Below, in pieces: positions 30,580-40,741 of a stretch of 64,000 nucleotides of DNA; within the stretch, counting starts at the first letter, position 1, and each line of letters opens with the position of its first letter. The notes under the pieces were generated by a model. It saw only the letters and a list, made by a program, of their open reading frames with translations, searched no databases and was not told the DNA's origin. The stretch spans positions 41,789 through 105,788 of IMG/VR virus record IMGVR_UViG_3300020187_000015, one strand, 5' to 3'. Source of the DNA: a virus. The position numbers were made by a program, and so were the translations under genes.

Positions 30580-32903
30580 TGTATTACTATTACTGAATTT
30601 GGTATTGGGGGCTGTGCTTCTGGGCAATCATCCACACATTTTCCATCTACACATATCTGTCCATCTGGACACGGTCCGTCACAGTTACGAGGATCGTCAG
30701 GATCGTCAGGATCGTCAGGAGGTTCGACTGGCGGTGGCTTGTCTGGACCATCTGGACCATCTGGACCATCTGGACCATCTGGACCATCTGGATCACTTGT
30801 ATTGCATTTTCCATCTACGCACTGGCTTCCTGCAGGGCAGAGCGAAGGATCATCACCACAGTCTATGTCAAGAGATCCCCTACATTTTCCGTCGTTATCG
30901 CAACTCTGACCTTCTGGGCATTCGGAATTGTTACTACATGGTTGCGTTAAAGTTGCAACGCACTTATTATTTCTACAGTCCTGACCTGAATTGCAGTCTT
31001 CGTAAGTCTCACAGTAACCTTCTACATCAGGTGGGTTCTGGTCAAATATAGCATCAGGCGTCTCGAATGTTGCTATGATGCCAGGACCACTTATGTATAC
31101 GTCGGTTGCATCATCATACAAACTAGTTGTATACACATTAGTCACGACTATCTTCTGTTGAATTTGAATAGGGTATTTAGTTCCATTAGGACTCACTCCG
31201 TTTACATCTACAATTCTAGTATCATAGGGTACGCTAGACCAAGGTATAGTTGTGTCAGAGGGCGTAGTACTAATAAAATTTTCATTTGAAGTTCTTCCAT
31301 CTACATAAGTATCTTTTTCAGATACAGTGATTTGATCAGTCTGAGTGGTTCGACTAATTTCAATATCTTCACCCCTTTCCTCTGTGGTTACAAAACTCGG
31401 TGAACTAGCAGTACTAGTTTCTATAACCTTTACAAAATAGTATTGAATCTTCTCTATAAAACCATTTGTCCCATAGCTAGAGCCTGCGTCAGAATTTACA
31501 TTTTGCCCTCTTTTAACGTCAGTCGAGCGACTCCCATCTTCATTAAAAGTTATTGTCTTTAAAACCCCATTTTTTGGAAAACCTTTATAGTTGTCAAATG
31601 AAGACTGAAGAATTGCGGTTTTCATAATAGTCCTTAAACGGGCGCTCCTATAAGGAGTATCGAAAATACCCTGGTCGTATATTAAGTCATCTGGAGGATT
31701 ATAATTAGTACCCTCAAGCTGTACATATGCCCTCGTAAATGATCCATCTCCATTTCTTGGTTCTCCATCGTCGGAGTTATTATCAATTGTACAGGGTCCT
31801 TTATTGCCTATCTGTTTTCCGTACTCACTATACTCATATCCGTTAAAATTTGTACAACCCTCATCAACGTCAACGGTTCTGTATCGCCTAAACACAATAG
31901 TCTGATCTGTAAAATTCTTATAAAAAACTTCACTTGCAACCTGTCCTATTTGATCCCAACCATATTTAACCTTGTTAAGCTCTACCCTTACCTTTTGAAC
32001 CATCATGTATACCTGTCCAATACTAGGAGGATCAGGATCATCTGTTTCCACGCACTCCCCATTTATGCATTCAAAACCAGTGGGACATGGTCTGTCATCA
32101 CCACAATCACGACCATCAGGATCATCTGGATCATCTGGATCATCCTCACACTTTTTATCTACACATCTTTGCCCTTCTGGGCATGGGCATTCGGTAGCTA
32201 TTTGGCATTCCCCATCTACGCACCTAAAATCATTTTCGTCATCCGTACAGCAATCGTCATTAGTTTCACAGCCTTGGGTACACTCCCCTTCTCCATTTGT
32301 ATAAGCGTCATTTTGCCATATAGGGGCAGATGAATCACAAAAACTATTGCAATCGCATTCTACATCGTTGTCGCATTGAGCAGGTAGTGGACATTCGCAA
32401 TAAACGGTGCAACCTCTATAATCTATATGCGGAAGAAGAGCGCAATCACAACACTGATCATAAGTATAAAAATCATACCCAGCGTTAAGAATTTCTACAG
32501 TTCCTTTAAATTGGATTGTTACCTCTACTGGTAGAAAATTTGAACTACCTTCAGTATCTCTGACCAACAAAATTTTATTTTCATAATAACCTAGAGGCTC
32601 ATCAAATTCATTTTGTACAGTAGGCTCCTTTGGAAGTTTAAAGCTGGTTATTACTTCATCTTCTTCTATGTCGTAAAATTCAATTCCACTTCTAGCAAAT
32701 AATTGAAAAGTTCCCTGAAGTCCATTGTTGGCAACACTATCAAGCGTATTGAAAGTGAAAGACATGGTGTCTCCAACAGAAACGCTCACTTTAACCGTTC
32801 TAGATTTTTCCTCTCTGCCATCTCTGTCACCACCTGAGTTAGTGGACTGCCCAAGGATTATTGGGTTTCCATAAATTTTAAAGTATACGTCTTCGTCGCC
32901 CAT
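30576..32903 (-). CDS. Disulfide-rich multi-module virion-associated protein (775 aa)
   Basis: Residues 1-145 form a beta-rich domain (VYFKIYGNPIILGQ, VSVGDTMSFTFNTLD). Residues about 150-300 and 640-775 contain short Cys-rich modules of the type CPEGQRCVDKKC, CPTGFECINGEC, CPAGSQCVDGKC and CPDGQICVDGKC, each with closely spaced Cys. They are joined by acidic proline linkers such as DDPDDPDDPDGRD and a Gly-Pro-Asp run. The middle is a beta-rich region with few Cys. Such modules occur in extracellular proteins and probably form disulfides after release. Its place after the tail genes suggests a tail-tip or fibre component (inference). Confidence 0.6.
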   Translation of the reverse strand: MGDEDVYFKIYGNPIILGQSTNSGGDRDGREEKSRTVKVSVSVGDTMSFTFNTLDSVANNGLQGTFQLFARSGIEFYDIEEDEVITSFKLPKEPTVQNEFDEPLGYYENKILLVRDTEGSSNFLPVEVTIQFKGTVEILNAGYDFYTYDQCCDCALLPHIDYRGCTVYCECPLPAQCDNDVECDCNSFCDSSAPIWQNDAYTNGEGECTQGCETNDDCCTDDENDFRCVDGECQIATECPCPEGQRCVDKKCEDDPDDPDDPDGRDCGDDRPCPTGFECINGECVETDDPDPPSIGQVYMMVQKVRVELNKVKYGWDQIGQVASEVFYKNFTDQTIVFRRYRTVDVDEGCTNFNGYEYSEYGKQIGNKGPCTIDNNSDDGEPRNGDGSFTRAYVQLEGTNYNPPDDLIYDQGIFDTPYRSARLRTIMKTAILQSSFDNYKGFPKNGVLKTITFNEDGSRSTDVKRGQNVNSDAGSSYGTNGFIEKIQYYFVKVIETSTASSPSFVTTEERGEDIEISRTTQTDQITVSEKDTYVDGRTSNENFISTTPSDTTIPWSSVPYDTRIVDVNGVSPNGTKYPIQIQQKIVVTNVYTTSLYDDATDVYISGPGIIATFETPDAIFDQNPPDVEGYCETYEDCNSGQDCRNNKCVATLTQPCSNNSECPEGQSCDNDGKCRGSLDIDCGDDPSLCPAGSQCVDGKCNTSDPDGPDGPDGPDGPDGPDKPPPVEPPDDPDDPDDPRNCDGPCPDGQICVDGKCVDDCPEAQPPIPNSVIVIQ
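30691..30791. repeat. 9-bp tandem repeats coding Asp-Pro-Asp and Gly-Pro-Asp linkers
   Basis: gatcgtcag is repeated about three times at 30691-30720, and tctggacca about five times at 30742-30791. On the coding strand they encode acidic proline linkers. A third array of the same kind lies near 32110-32145. Such 9-bp repeats can change length by slippage without breaking the frame. Confidence 0.75.
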
Positions 32904-32911
32904 ATTGTATA

Positions 32912-33259
32912 CTAGGGGTCTACTCTAAAAGCTTGGCTGCAAAGGACCACTATGTTAGCCTCTAACCCATTATTGCATACTTTCAATGTTCTAAATTTCA
33001 TCTCTATATCCTTATCCGCCGCATCTGCAATAGCTTTTAAATCTTCTAGATTCATGTCTATATTAAACATCTTTGATCCATTGTCCGAACCTGCTTGAAT
33101 TCTAAACGTATTGAACTTCTTCTCGTCCTCCATATTAAGACTTGGTTTGTCGCTAGATGTTAATGGGGAAATCGAGTAGCTTAAATGTCCATCTTGGTTT
33201 TCTCCATCTACGTCGTATTCTATAAACGATGCTGCTAAACTTGTATTATTTATTGCCAT
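32912..33259 (-). CDS. Hypothetical virion-block protein (115 aa)
   Basis: A small acidic protein (NTSLAASFIEYDVDGENQDG, MFNIDMNLEDLKAIADAADK, MKFRTLKVCNNGLEANIVVL). No family recognised. It is separated by 2 bp from the giant Thr-Gly-rich gene upstream and by 8 bp from the Cys-rich gene downstream, so it is co-transcribed with them and may be a small structural or assembly protein. Confidence 0.5.
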   Translation of the reverse strand: MAINNTSLAASFIEYDVDGENQDGHLSYSISPLTSSDKPSLNMEDEKKFNTFRIQAGSDNGSKMFNIDMNLEDLKAIADAADKDIEMKFRTLKVCNNGLEANIVVLCSQAFRVDP

Positions 33260-33261
33260 AA

Positions 33262-36200
33262 TTATCCTATAAAAGTTAAAGATCCTGTGTTATCGTATGA
33301 TGCGTCTAAAGTACCGATGCCACTATATTTAATTATATTTAAATCTACAGAATCAGCAAAGTATTTTTTCTTTACCATTTGGATATTTAAGTCATCATCT
33401 CCAGTAAGAACAACATAACCCGAATAGCCAGTTAGATTAATAGAAGGTATATTAAAGAAGCCAGTGCATTTAGCAAATCCAGTATTGTTAATACCAGTAA
33501 GAATCTCATACTCTCCAGTAAAGGTCTTTATATAGTTTGGAATAGGGAAGCTATAACTCAAAGATTCTAAGTCAGCAGGATTAACAAAATCAGTATAAAA
33601 TCCAGTTCCAATAAAAGAGCTATTTAAGTTTCCAGTGAATGGAGTTATAGGAACATTTCCAGAAGATAGTAAAAATACCTCCTGTCCTGTTGGTACTACT
33701 GAATTTATAAACTGCGGCAGTCCAGTTTGAATTCCAGAGAAATTAAACTCTCCGCTTCCTGGGTATACTATTCCAGTAATGTTTCCAGATATTACTCCAA
33801 TTCCAATCTTGACTCCCGTTTTTTGTAAGTTTCTTTGAGTGAAGTTTAATATTCCAGTGTAATCAAACGATCCAGTTAATATCCCAGTTGCAAAGTTGAA
33901 TCCCTTTCTAACTCCCGAATATATAAAATTATCTGCATAAGAATCCTCAAACCCTCCTACTGGTTGGTCAAAGGTTATTGTCTGCAAATTCACTCCACTA
34001 AATGGAAGCATATTGAGAATGGCTTGGTCGAATTCGCCAGACTGCTGTCCAGCAAGGATCGTAATAGGGTCTATTCCAGTTCCACTTGCTATGGTTGGCA
34101 CATAGCCAGTGACTGTAGCATCTAGGTCTAGAATATTGCCACTGAAGTCTAAATTATCTATATACCATTTGGCAGGCCCAGTTTGGATTCCCGTATAACC
34201 TATAGCATATAAAGAACCAGTACTGTCATCCCCAGTAGCAAATGATATTCCAGTAGGAACGCCCGAAAATATATAGTTATCCGCATAAAGGTCATTATCC
34301 CCACCCAATGGGGGGCTATTGGATAATGCCCTTACTCCAGTTCCAGAAAAAGGAAACATATTTAAAAGGGTCTGGGCTAATTCGCCAGACTTCTCTCCAG
34401 CAAGTACCGTAATTTGGTCTATTCCAGTTCCAAGTCCAGTAGAGGGTATTATTCCGCTAGAAGCAAAGGGATCTATATAAATATCTCCTTCATTTAATGA
34501 ACTTATAAAGTATTTGGAAGTAGTATTTTCAATACCAGTAAAAGTTATAGAATAAATATTTCCACTAACTCCAGAATTGAAAGGAACGTATCCAGTAGCA
34601 AAGGTAGTTGGAATTGCAGTAGTTATTTTTCCAGACATTATACCTGAATATGGAAGATTTGATCCTTGGGTAGCAACCTCTATACCAGTTTCGATTAAAG
34701 TATAAAGTCCTCCACTTTGCCTGGTTGCATATTTTGCATCTTTACTCCAAGGACCATAAGCAGTACTTGTGGTAGTGCCAAGACCAAAACCTAATGCACC
34801 TCCGATTGGGTAAGTTAATCCAGGATCAGAAGTAAATCCAATTCTGCCACTTCCAAAATATACATTATACCCAATTTTATCACAATATGCTTTCATGATA
34901 CCGCTAATCTCTTCCATACTACTTTGATAATTAGATATTCCTAATCGCTCTATTAGTTCATAATTACCCAATGAATAACCGTCGATTTTTTCGTTGGTGG
35001 AGTCTACTCTTTTTCTTAAAAAGCCAACCACATTATTCATAAAAATTCCAGTAGGAATCTCAAAATTATTTATACTTTTCTCGCCATTAAAATTTCCAGT
35101 CATTTGAGTGAATATTTCGTTGGGTATGTTACTATTAGGAAAAAGACTTTCATCTTGAAGGGCATATAAAAATCCAGCATTTTCACCAGTTACTTCAATA
35201 GTACCGCCAACTCCAGACATTCCAGTACCCTCAAAGCTGACATTTTCAGCATATCCAGTCATATTAAACCCAGTTTGAAATACATTCAAGCCACTTGTAA
35301 CGCTAATGGTGTTTGGTAAAGCTATGGCGATCCTATTAGTTGTAGACCCAGTTGGATATTTGGTATCGGCAGATAGTAGATATCCACTAGCATCAGTCGG
35401 TGAAGAGTAATTTGTTAAAAATCTGCGAAATCCCTGCCCAGAGCTATCTAAGAACGTATTAAACTGGCGAGGGCCGAACTCAGGTGGATTCTTGCTGTTG
35501 TCGGTGTCCTGAAAATAGAAGTAATTAAACCCACTAGGTTCCAAATCTTCGGTGTCTGAAGTTATTAGAAAGTAGACATTAAACACACCATATTGGTCTG
35601 CGTTTATATTTCTATCGTTAAATCTCTCATTGAAATCAGTAGTTGAATTAACGCTTATGGTTTCTCTCTCTTTATAGATCATATCTGCAAGGTTATTCCC
35701 AGTATAAACAGTAATTCTGTAGCTTCTACTTTTTCGGCTTTTGTAAACTCCAGTTCCAGATAAAAAGTACTTAGGACTTACGCCAACTGTCATGTCTGAC
35801 GGATCGAGATCGAAAAAACCACTCAGCAATCTTCTATTGAGCCATACTGGGTTATGAATATATGAACCCCTGTCTGCATCGTTAGTAGAAAATGATAATA
35901 TAGGGGCCTTTTCGTTGGTGTGATCAGAATATAGAAGTATTCCACTGTTGCCACTAAAAATAAAGGGATTAAATCTTGTATAAACGCTGGAAACGGGGAT
36001 TCCGTAGGAATTTCCATTCAAAGAAATGCTATCGTCAATAAGCGCTCCAGTGTTTGTTAGATACCGACCAGTTACCCCACTTTCCCCATTGAAAATTATA
36101 TCTTTTACTGGTTCAGAAATTGAGCCTATGAGGCCAAGTCCAGTATATCCTATACCAGTAATTTCTTGAGGATGCACATATGCGCCAGTTCCTGAATAAT

Positions 36201-38499
36201 GAAACTGACCAGTAAAATCAACATATCCAGAAGAAATGTCTTGTGCTTGAACAGTAAAATTCTTGCTGAAAGTGTTGCCCAATCGAATAGATCTGAACAA
36301 ATAATCATAATTTCCTAGCATTGACAAATCAGTAGCAACATATCTGTCGTCCGTAACTTCATGAACAGTTTCATTAGTCATTCCACTCAAAAGTTTACCT
36401 TTTGCAATGTAATTATAAGTAAAATCTATTCCAGTAAATCCACTTGCTAATGCAGAAGCTTGCCCAGTAATTATTCCGCTACCCGTCAAAACTCCAGTAG
36501 TAAATTTAGATTCGATTCCAGTTATTCCAGTTCCACTAAATATAAATCCAGTTAAATTTGGATCTTCTGGCAATAACCCAGTTGCTAGTCCAGTAAGCTC
36601 TGTACTAACATACAAACTGTAATCGGGTATTGGAAACTTCATATCAATTCTATTGATTCCAGTAACATTAAAAGCCCCAGTTCCAGTCCCTATGAATGCC
36701 CCTGGAGTTCCAGAAACCTTAAATCCGCTAATAATATTCGTTCCAATTAAACCAATTTGGTCGGCAGGAATTCTCATTTCTCCATCAAAAATTCCACTAG
36801 AAAACCCGCTAAATATATTAGAATAATAAACATTAGAAGTTTGATTAGATCCAGCGCCAGTTACTCCAGTACCAAATGAGAGCAATCCAGTAAGATTTGG
36901 ATCTTCTGGCAATAAGCCAGTTGCTAGTCCAGTTAAAATTCTGTCAGATAGATCTATCGTCCAGCCATTATTAACAAAACCTCCTTGGGAATCTCTAGTG
37001 TCCATCGGAAAGGTTCCAATGAGGTCAAAAACCCCAGTTCCAGTCCCTATGAATGCCCCTGGAGTTCCAGAAACCTTAGATCCACTAATGGTAGTGGTTA
37101 TATCTAAGCCAGCCTGATCTCCTGGGTAATACGCAATCCCATCAAATGCGCCAGTTGCAAATCCGCTAAATCTACTGGCATATTCCTTATTTCTTGTTTG
37201 ATTTGATGTAGCGGTAAACGACTGAACGTCGAAGGAAAAGCAAAGAGAGTCATTTTTCGATGTTACTATCGGTTCTCCGTCAGTATTATTTCCACTAAGT
37301 ATTATTCCAGTCGTAAAGCTTGGAAATAGAGACTGTTGACCAGTAAATCTAATAGCGCCAGTTTCAGTGAAGTTATATCCTCCACTAACATTCCTTATGA
37401 ATCCAACATCTAATCCAGTTACAATCCCACTAGAGGACGTTAAAAATGGATACGACATTTCTCCAGTAGCAAATACTGTTTCTCCAGTATAAATCTGAGA
37501 TGGTATATTTCCAGTATAATTAATTTCAAGACCAGTGCTATAGCCAGAGAGTGTTAAATACCCGCCGCCCAAGCTGGACTCAATCATTCCAGTTAAATTG
37601 CCAGTGCCTATTATATTTCTAGAAATATCAAATCCTGGAATTGACCCAGTTATTTTACCAGTTTTAATATCATAGTCAGCGTAACCACCATAGCCACTAA
37701 TATTACCAAATGTAAAATGAAGTCCGAATGGATCATCTGTAAGATTTGGACCGTATCTTTCAGAAAATAAAACATTATAATTAAATATTCCAGTAGAATC
37801 CAAAAAGTCTGACCCCAATAAACTCAACAGGTACTCGTATTCCCTCGTAAAACTAATTAAGCCGCTTTTTGTAAAAGTTCCAAAGTCTGAAACAAAAGAT
37901 ATTGGTATCAGTACTCCAGTTCCAGTAGTGACATTTGAAATTTGATTAATTAAAAAGTCTCTACTAGATTGACCCTCTATTATTCCAGTATTTTGTCCAG
38001 TATTGAAATTGAAAAAGTTAGATAATTCTTCAAATTTTCCAGAAAATATATTAAATGATATTCCCTCACTAGAATTATTGCTAACCTTTAAACTTCCAGT
38101 TAAATTACTATTTTCGAATATTCCACTAATACTAATTACTGGCTCTACTCCCATTAAACTAAGTTCCGAAACTACTCCATTTTCAGTAAAGTTATTTATG
38201 TAGCCAGTGCCATTTTCATGGTAAGAATTTATAAGTACATTATTAACGAAATAATTATTATAATTCCCAATTTTATTCCCAGAAACGGAGAAAGTATCTT
38301 GATTCTTGTAAGAGTAGAAAAAGTTATTATCAGAATCATAAAGCTTTCCGCTTTCGCCACTAAAAACAATCCTATCTTCAATAGAGCCATCTCCAGTATT
38401 TATAAATGAAAACCCAAATGAAATATGATCGTCCCTTTGAGGCCGTATAAAGGCTTGATAAGAAAAGTTTCCTGACTGGGTTCCAATTGAGAATGACAT
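33262..38499 (-). CDS. Giant Thr-Gly-rich repetitive tail/fibre protein (1745 aa)
   Basis: Extremely rich in Thr-Gly and Ser-Gly steps (IITGQASALASGFTGIDF, GTPGAFIGTGTGVFDL, LTGLATGLLPEDPNLTG). Two homologous blocks of about 119 residues lie in tandem near the middle, visible as DNA with a 357-bp offset. Later two shorter blocks share the pattern TGID.ITVLAG..SGE...LNM.PFSG. The composition suggests a long beta-solenoid or extended adhesin. Position after the tail hub gene and its size suggest a side or central tail fibre (inference). No catalytic motif was seen. Confidence 0.65.
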   Translation of the reverse strand: MSFSIGTQSGNFSYQAFIRPQRDDHISFGFSFINTGDGSIEDRIVFSGESGKLYDSDNNFFYSYKNQDTFSVSGNKIGNYNNYFVNNVLINSYHENGTGYINNFTENGVVSELSLMGVEPVISISGIFENSNLTGSLKVSNNSSEGISFNIFSGKFEELSNFFNFNTGQNTGIIEGQSSRDFLINQISNVTTGTGVLIPISFVSDFGTFTKSGLISFTREYEYLLSLLGSDFLDSTGIFNYNVLFSERYGPNLTDDPFGLHFTFGNISGYGGYADYDIKTGKITGSIPGFDISRNIIGTGNLTGMIESSLGGGYLTLSGYSTGLEINYTGNIPSQIYTGETVFATGEMSYPFLTSSSGIVTGLDVGFIRNVSGGYNFTETGAIRFTGQQSLFPSFTTGIILSGNNTDGEPIVTSKNDSLCFSFDVQSFTATSNQTRNKEYASRFSGFATGAFDGIAYYPGDQAGLDITTTISGSKVSGTPGAFIGTGTGVFDLIGTFPMDTRDSQGGFVNNGWTIDLSDRILTGLATGLLPEDPNLTGLLSFGTGVTGAGSNQTSNVYYSNIFSGFSSGIFDGEMRIPADQIGLIGTNIISGFKVSGTPGAFIGTGTGAFNVTGINRIDMKFPIPDYSLYVSTELTGLATGLLPEDPNLTGFIFSGTGITGIESKFTTGVLTGSGIITGQASALASGFTGIDFTYNYIAKGKLLSGMTNETVHEVTDDRYVATDLSMLGNYDYLFRSIRLGNTFSKNFTVQAQDISSGYVDFTGQFHYSGTGAYVHPQEITGIGYTGLGLIGSISEPVKDIIFNGESGVTGRYLTNTGALIDDSISLNGNSYGIPVSSVYTRFNPFIFSGNSGILLYSDHTNEKAPILSFSTNDADRGSYIHNPVWLNRRLLSGFFDLDPSDMTVGVSPKYFLSGTGVYKSRKSRSYRITVYTGNNLADMIYKERETISVNSTTDFNERFNDRNINADQYGVFNVYFLITSDTEDLEPSGFNYFYFQDTDNSKNPPEFGPRQFNTFLDSSGQGFRRFLTNYSSPTDASGYLLSADTKYPTGSTTNRIAIALPNTISVTSGLNVFQTGFNMTGYAENVSFEGTGMSGVGGTIEVTGENAGFLYALQDESLFPNSNIPNEIFTQMTGNFNGEKSINNFEIPTGIFMNNVVGFLRKRVDSTNEKIDGYSLGNYELIERLGISNYQSSMEEISGIMKAYCDKIGYNVYFGSGRIGFTSDPGLTYPIGGALGFGLGTTTSTAYGPWSKDAKYATRQSGGLYTLIETGIEVATQGSNLPYSGIMSGKITTAIPTTFATGYVPFNSGVSGNIYSITFTGIENTTSKYFISSLNEGDIYIDPFASSGIIPSTGLGTGIDQITVLAGEKSGELAQTLLNMFPFSGTGVRALSNSPPLGGDNDLYADNYIFSGVPTGISFATGDDSTGSLYAIGYTGIQTGPAKWYIDNLDFSGNILDLDATVTGYVPTIASGTGIDPITILAGQQSGEFDQAILNMLPFSGVNLQTITFDQPVGGFEDSYADNFIYSGVRKGFNFATGILTGSFDYTGILNFTQRNLQKTGVKIGIGVISGNITGIVYPGSGEFNFSGIQTGLPQFINSVVPTGQEVFLLSSGNVPITPFTGNLNSSFIGTGFYTDFVNPADLESLSYSFPIPNYIKTFTGEYEILTGINNTGFAKCTGFFNIPSINLTGYSGYVVLTGDDDLNIQMVKKKYFADSVDLNIIKYSGIGTLDASYDNTGSLTFIG
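36535..37250. repeat. Tandem 357-bp coding repeat in the giant tail gene
   Basis: Two units offset by 357 bp (119 codons). For example, the stretch around ccagtccctatgaatgcccc occurs at 36675-36721 and again at 37032-37078 without change over about 47 bp, and the stretch around tttggatcttctggcaataa occurs twice as well. Other parts of the units have diverged. Confidence 0.8.
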
Positions 38500-38505
38500 G
38501 TCTTT

Positions 38506-40692
38506 TTATTTTTTGATGAATTTTAAAAGCTTTTCCCGATTCGAAGGTAGCACCTCTATATTTCGGGTATTTAAAGAACTTTTTACTGAATACACATTCT
38601 TCTTTGGAGGTAATGAATTTGGATTGCCGACAATAACTGCACCCCTTGGCTGAGTTATTAATTCTTTACTAGGTAAAGTAAAGTTTCTATTGCCAATCGT
38701 ATAAGTAGTTTTTACGCCATTACTACTAATACTTATATCTACGTTTTGCAGCCCCTTTTCTATAGAAGCGGTATAATTTGGTATATCTATATTATTAATT
38801 GTAAAAGTTTTTTGGACTTTTTTCTGCGTTATAGTATATCCCAAGTTTGGGTAATTAGTTAATGATCCTCCTATTCTAGGACTATTACCAAGCCTTATAT
38901 TATTACCGTCTACTTGAATTATATCCGATAAGGCCGCTACTTGATTTGGTGATGTATCCAAATCGACGTCAGTCCTAATTGTATTAGAATTATAACTTGG
39001 CTGAGTAAAAGCTATTGACTCTAAAGCAGCTGTAAAATTCTCTTCTCCTCCTTGATCTCCTCCTCCTCCTCCATCATCAATGCTGCCCCTTATATCGATT
39101 CTTTGACCCTCCACTCTCAGAGTCTGCTTTAACTCGTATTTAAAGTTTATTCTTTCAAATATATTAGTGAAGTTTATATTCTTAAGAACTGCTGCAAACT
39201 TCAAATTTGGATTATATCCGTCACTTCTAGCCTTGTATCTAGCGGAACTACTTACTTCTAAAAATATTACAGACTTATTTAAATTTAATGATTTAACACT
39301 ATCATAAACGTCGAAAGACAAATCCCACGGAATGGTTGCATATATTCTATGATTACTTTCAGCTGCACTCTTCCTATCTGGATTGACATATTCAGTTATA
39401 TCCTCTCTGTCATACTTTAAATCCGCACCAATAGCCCAATTGTATCTAAAATATTGGGCTTCAGCTAGATTATTCTCGTAGGTCAAGAATTGCGCAAATT
39501 TTTGCTTTACAGTTTCCACTGTGACTGTATCGGAAATATCTGACTCAATATATGAGATTATGTTATAATCCTCATATAAATCATCCTTTGGATCAAAAGC
39601 CTTTTTTTGCTTAGGGTTCAAAGTATAGACCTGTTCATATCCAAATACACTTGAATATGAATTTGGATCTTTCTTGCACAAGTACAAAGCAGCGTAAGCA
39701 AAAAAAGACTCTCCTACCGCAGCAGCTTTGCCTAGATTTATAGCAAATCCTGGATTAGCCCAATACTGATCTGGCCTGTCAGTAGGCCTATAAAGATATA
39801 TCTGTGTATCTGATTTCTCTTCAAATTCTCCATACTTAGTTTCTCCGCCTCCACCAGTGCTTGTTGTATTTCCGCCTCCTCCACCAGCATCTATATTTTT
39901 ACCAGGCTTTCCGTAATAAACGGAGTGACCTTTTGATATAGTATCTCTCAATGAGAATGAGTTTTTTTCAGATATGAAGTTAACTTCGTTAGGGAAAACT
40001 GGAGAAATACTTTCAGTAAGATCTATAAACTGTATCTTACCAGACTCATTAAAAAAAAAGGTAAATCCATATATTGAACCCCAAGAACTTAATACGTTTC
40101 TTAAAGTACCAGTAGTTTCCTTCAATAGGCTATTATCGTGTCTGGCTAAAGCAACATCTATATTTTCAATTTTCCCTCGAATTTTTCCCAACAGCTCCTC
40201 AAGGTTATATAAATAATCTGGGAGCTGCCTGACATCCTGAGAGGAGGTTGATCTAGTTAGTGGAATCGAATCTCCACCTAATTCCGACGATTCTTCTAAT
40301 GTAAAGTATCCTCTGCCAACTAGTATTAAAGACTCGTCCGTTGCTGTTGCGTTAAAATTTCTCCCCAATAAAGCAACAAACTTTTTGTCTAAAAGAAGAA
40401 TCGACTTGTCGTTATAAGTGACGGTCAAAATTCTTCCACTAACACTATCGTCTATGGAGTACTCTATCGCAACCATATTTAGTTCTCTTGATCCTAGATT
40501 TATCTTATCACTATCAAAAACATTCAAACTATCTTCGCTTATAGTGTAAGCTCCATTCTCGCTCGAAATAGTTAATGTTAACTGCGTGACTTGCGTCCCA
40601 AAGCCAATAGAATAAGATGCACTAATTATTAGTCCACCGTACGCTGAAGTACTCCCATTCAAAGTAACCTTATCTGTTTTTCTTATCGCCAT
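38506..40692 (-). CDS. Putative tail hub / baseplate protein (728 aa)
   Basis: Residues about 175-235 (LEELLGKIRGKIENIDVALA, LRNVLSSWGSIYGFTFFFNE, GKIQFIDL) resemble the hub region of phage tail proteins. Two Gly-rich hinges occur (GGGGGNTTSTGGGG near 275 and GGGGGDQGG near 545). The region between (QIYLYRPTDRPDQYWANPGF ...) is unrecognised. The gene lies between the LamG-like tail gene and the giant fibre gene, where a tail-tip component is expected. A GTGTAATA box lies 10 bp before the ATG. Confidence 0.55.
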   Translation of the reverse strand: MAIRKTDKVTLNGSTSAYGGLIISASYSIGFGTQVTQLTLTISSENGAYTISEDSLNVFDSDKINLGSRELNMVAIEYSIDDSVSGRILTVTYNDKSILLLDKKFVALLGRNFNATATDESLILVGRGYFTLEESSELGGDSIPLTRSTSSQDVRQLPDYLYNLEELLGKIRGKIENIDVALARHDNSLLKETTGTLRNVLSSWGSIYGFTFFFNESGKIQFIDLTESISPVFPNEVNFISEKNSFSLRDTISKGHSVYYGKPGKNIDAGGGGGNTTSTGGGGETKYGEFEEKSDTQIYLYRPTDRPDQYWANPGFAINLGKAAAVGESFFAYAALYLCKKDPNSYSSVFGYEQVYTLNPKQKKAFDPKDDLYEDYNIISYIESDISDTVTVETVKQKFAQFLTYENNLAEAQYFRYNWAIGADLKYDREDITEYVNPDRKSAAESNHRIYATIPWDLSFDVYDSVKSLNLNKSVIFLEVSSSARYKARSDGYNPNLKFAAVLKNINFTNIFERINFKYELKQTLRVEGQRIDIRGSIDDGGGGGDQGGEENFTAALESIAFTQPSYNSNTIRTDVDLDTSPNQVAALSDIIQVDGNNIRLGNSPRIGGSLTNYPNLGYTITQKKVQKTFTINNIDIPNYTASIEKGLQNVDISISSNGVKTTYTIGNRNFTLPSKELITQPRGAVIVGNPNSLPPKKNVYSVKSSLNTRNIEVLPSNREKLLKFIKK

Positions 40693-40702
40693 TCCTTTAT
40701 TT

Positions 40703-40710
40703 TATTACAC
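40703..40710 (-). promoter_or_regulatory. GTGTAATA late-promoter-like box
   Basis: Minus-strand GTGTAATA, then 10 bp (AAATAAAGGA) to the ATG of the 728-aa gene at 40692. It lies in the 49-bp gap between genes. AAGG 2-4 nt before the ATG could serve as a weak ribosome site. Confidence 0.45.
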
Positions 40711-40741
40711 TTAATTATAGTCCATTTTAAACTTAATCAAA

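Noticed and set aside
30239-31051. Plus-strand frame with a long His-Leu-Asp repeat
   Set aside because: It lies opposite the Cys-rich genes, and its repeat comes from the 9-bp linker repeats read backwards.
33262-38499. Very frequent CCAGT/ACTGG pentamers, as if a Chi-like or packaging signal
   Set aside because: They follow from Thr-Gly codons (ACT GG.) in the giant gene and are not spread across the window.
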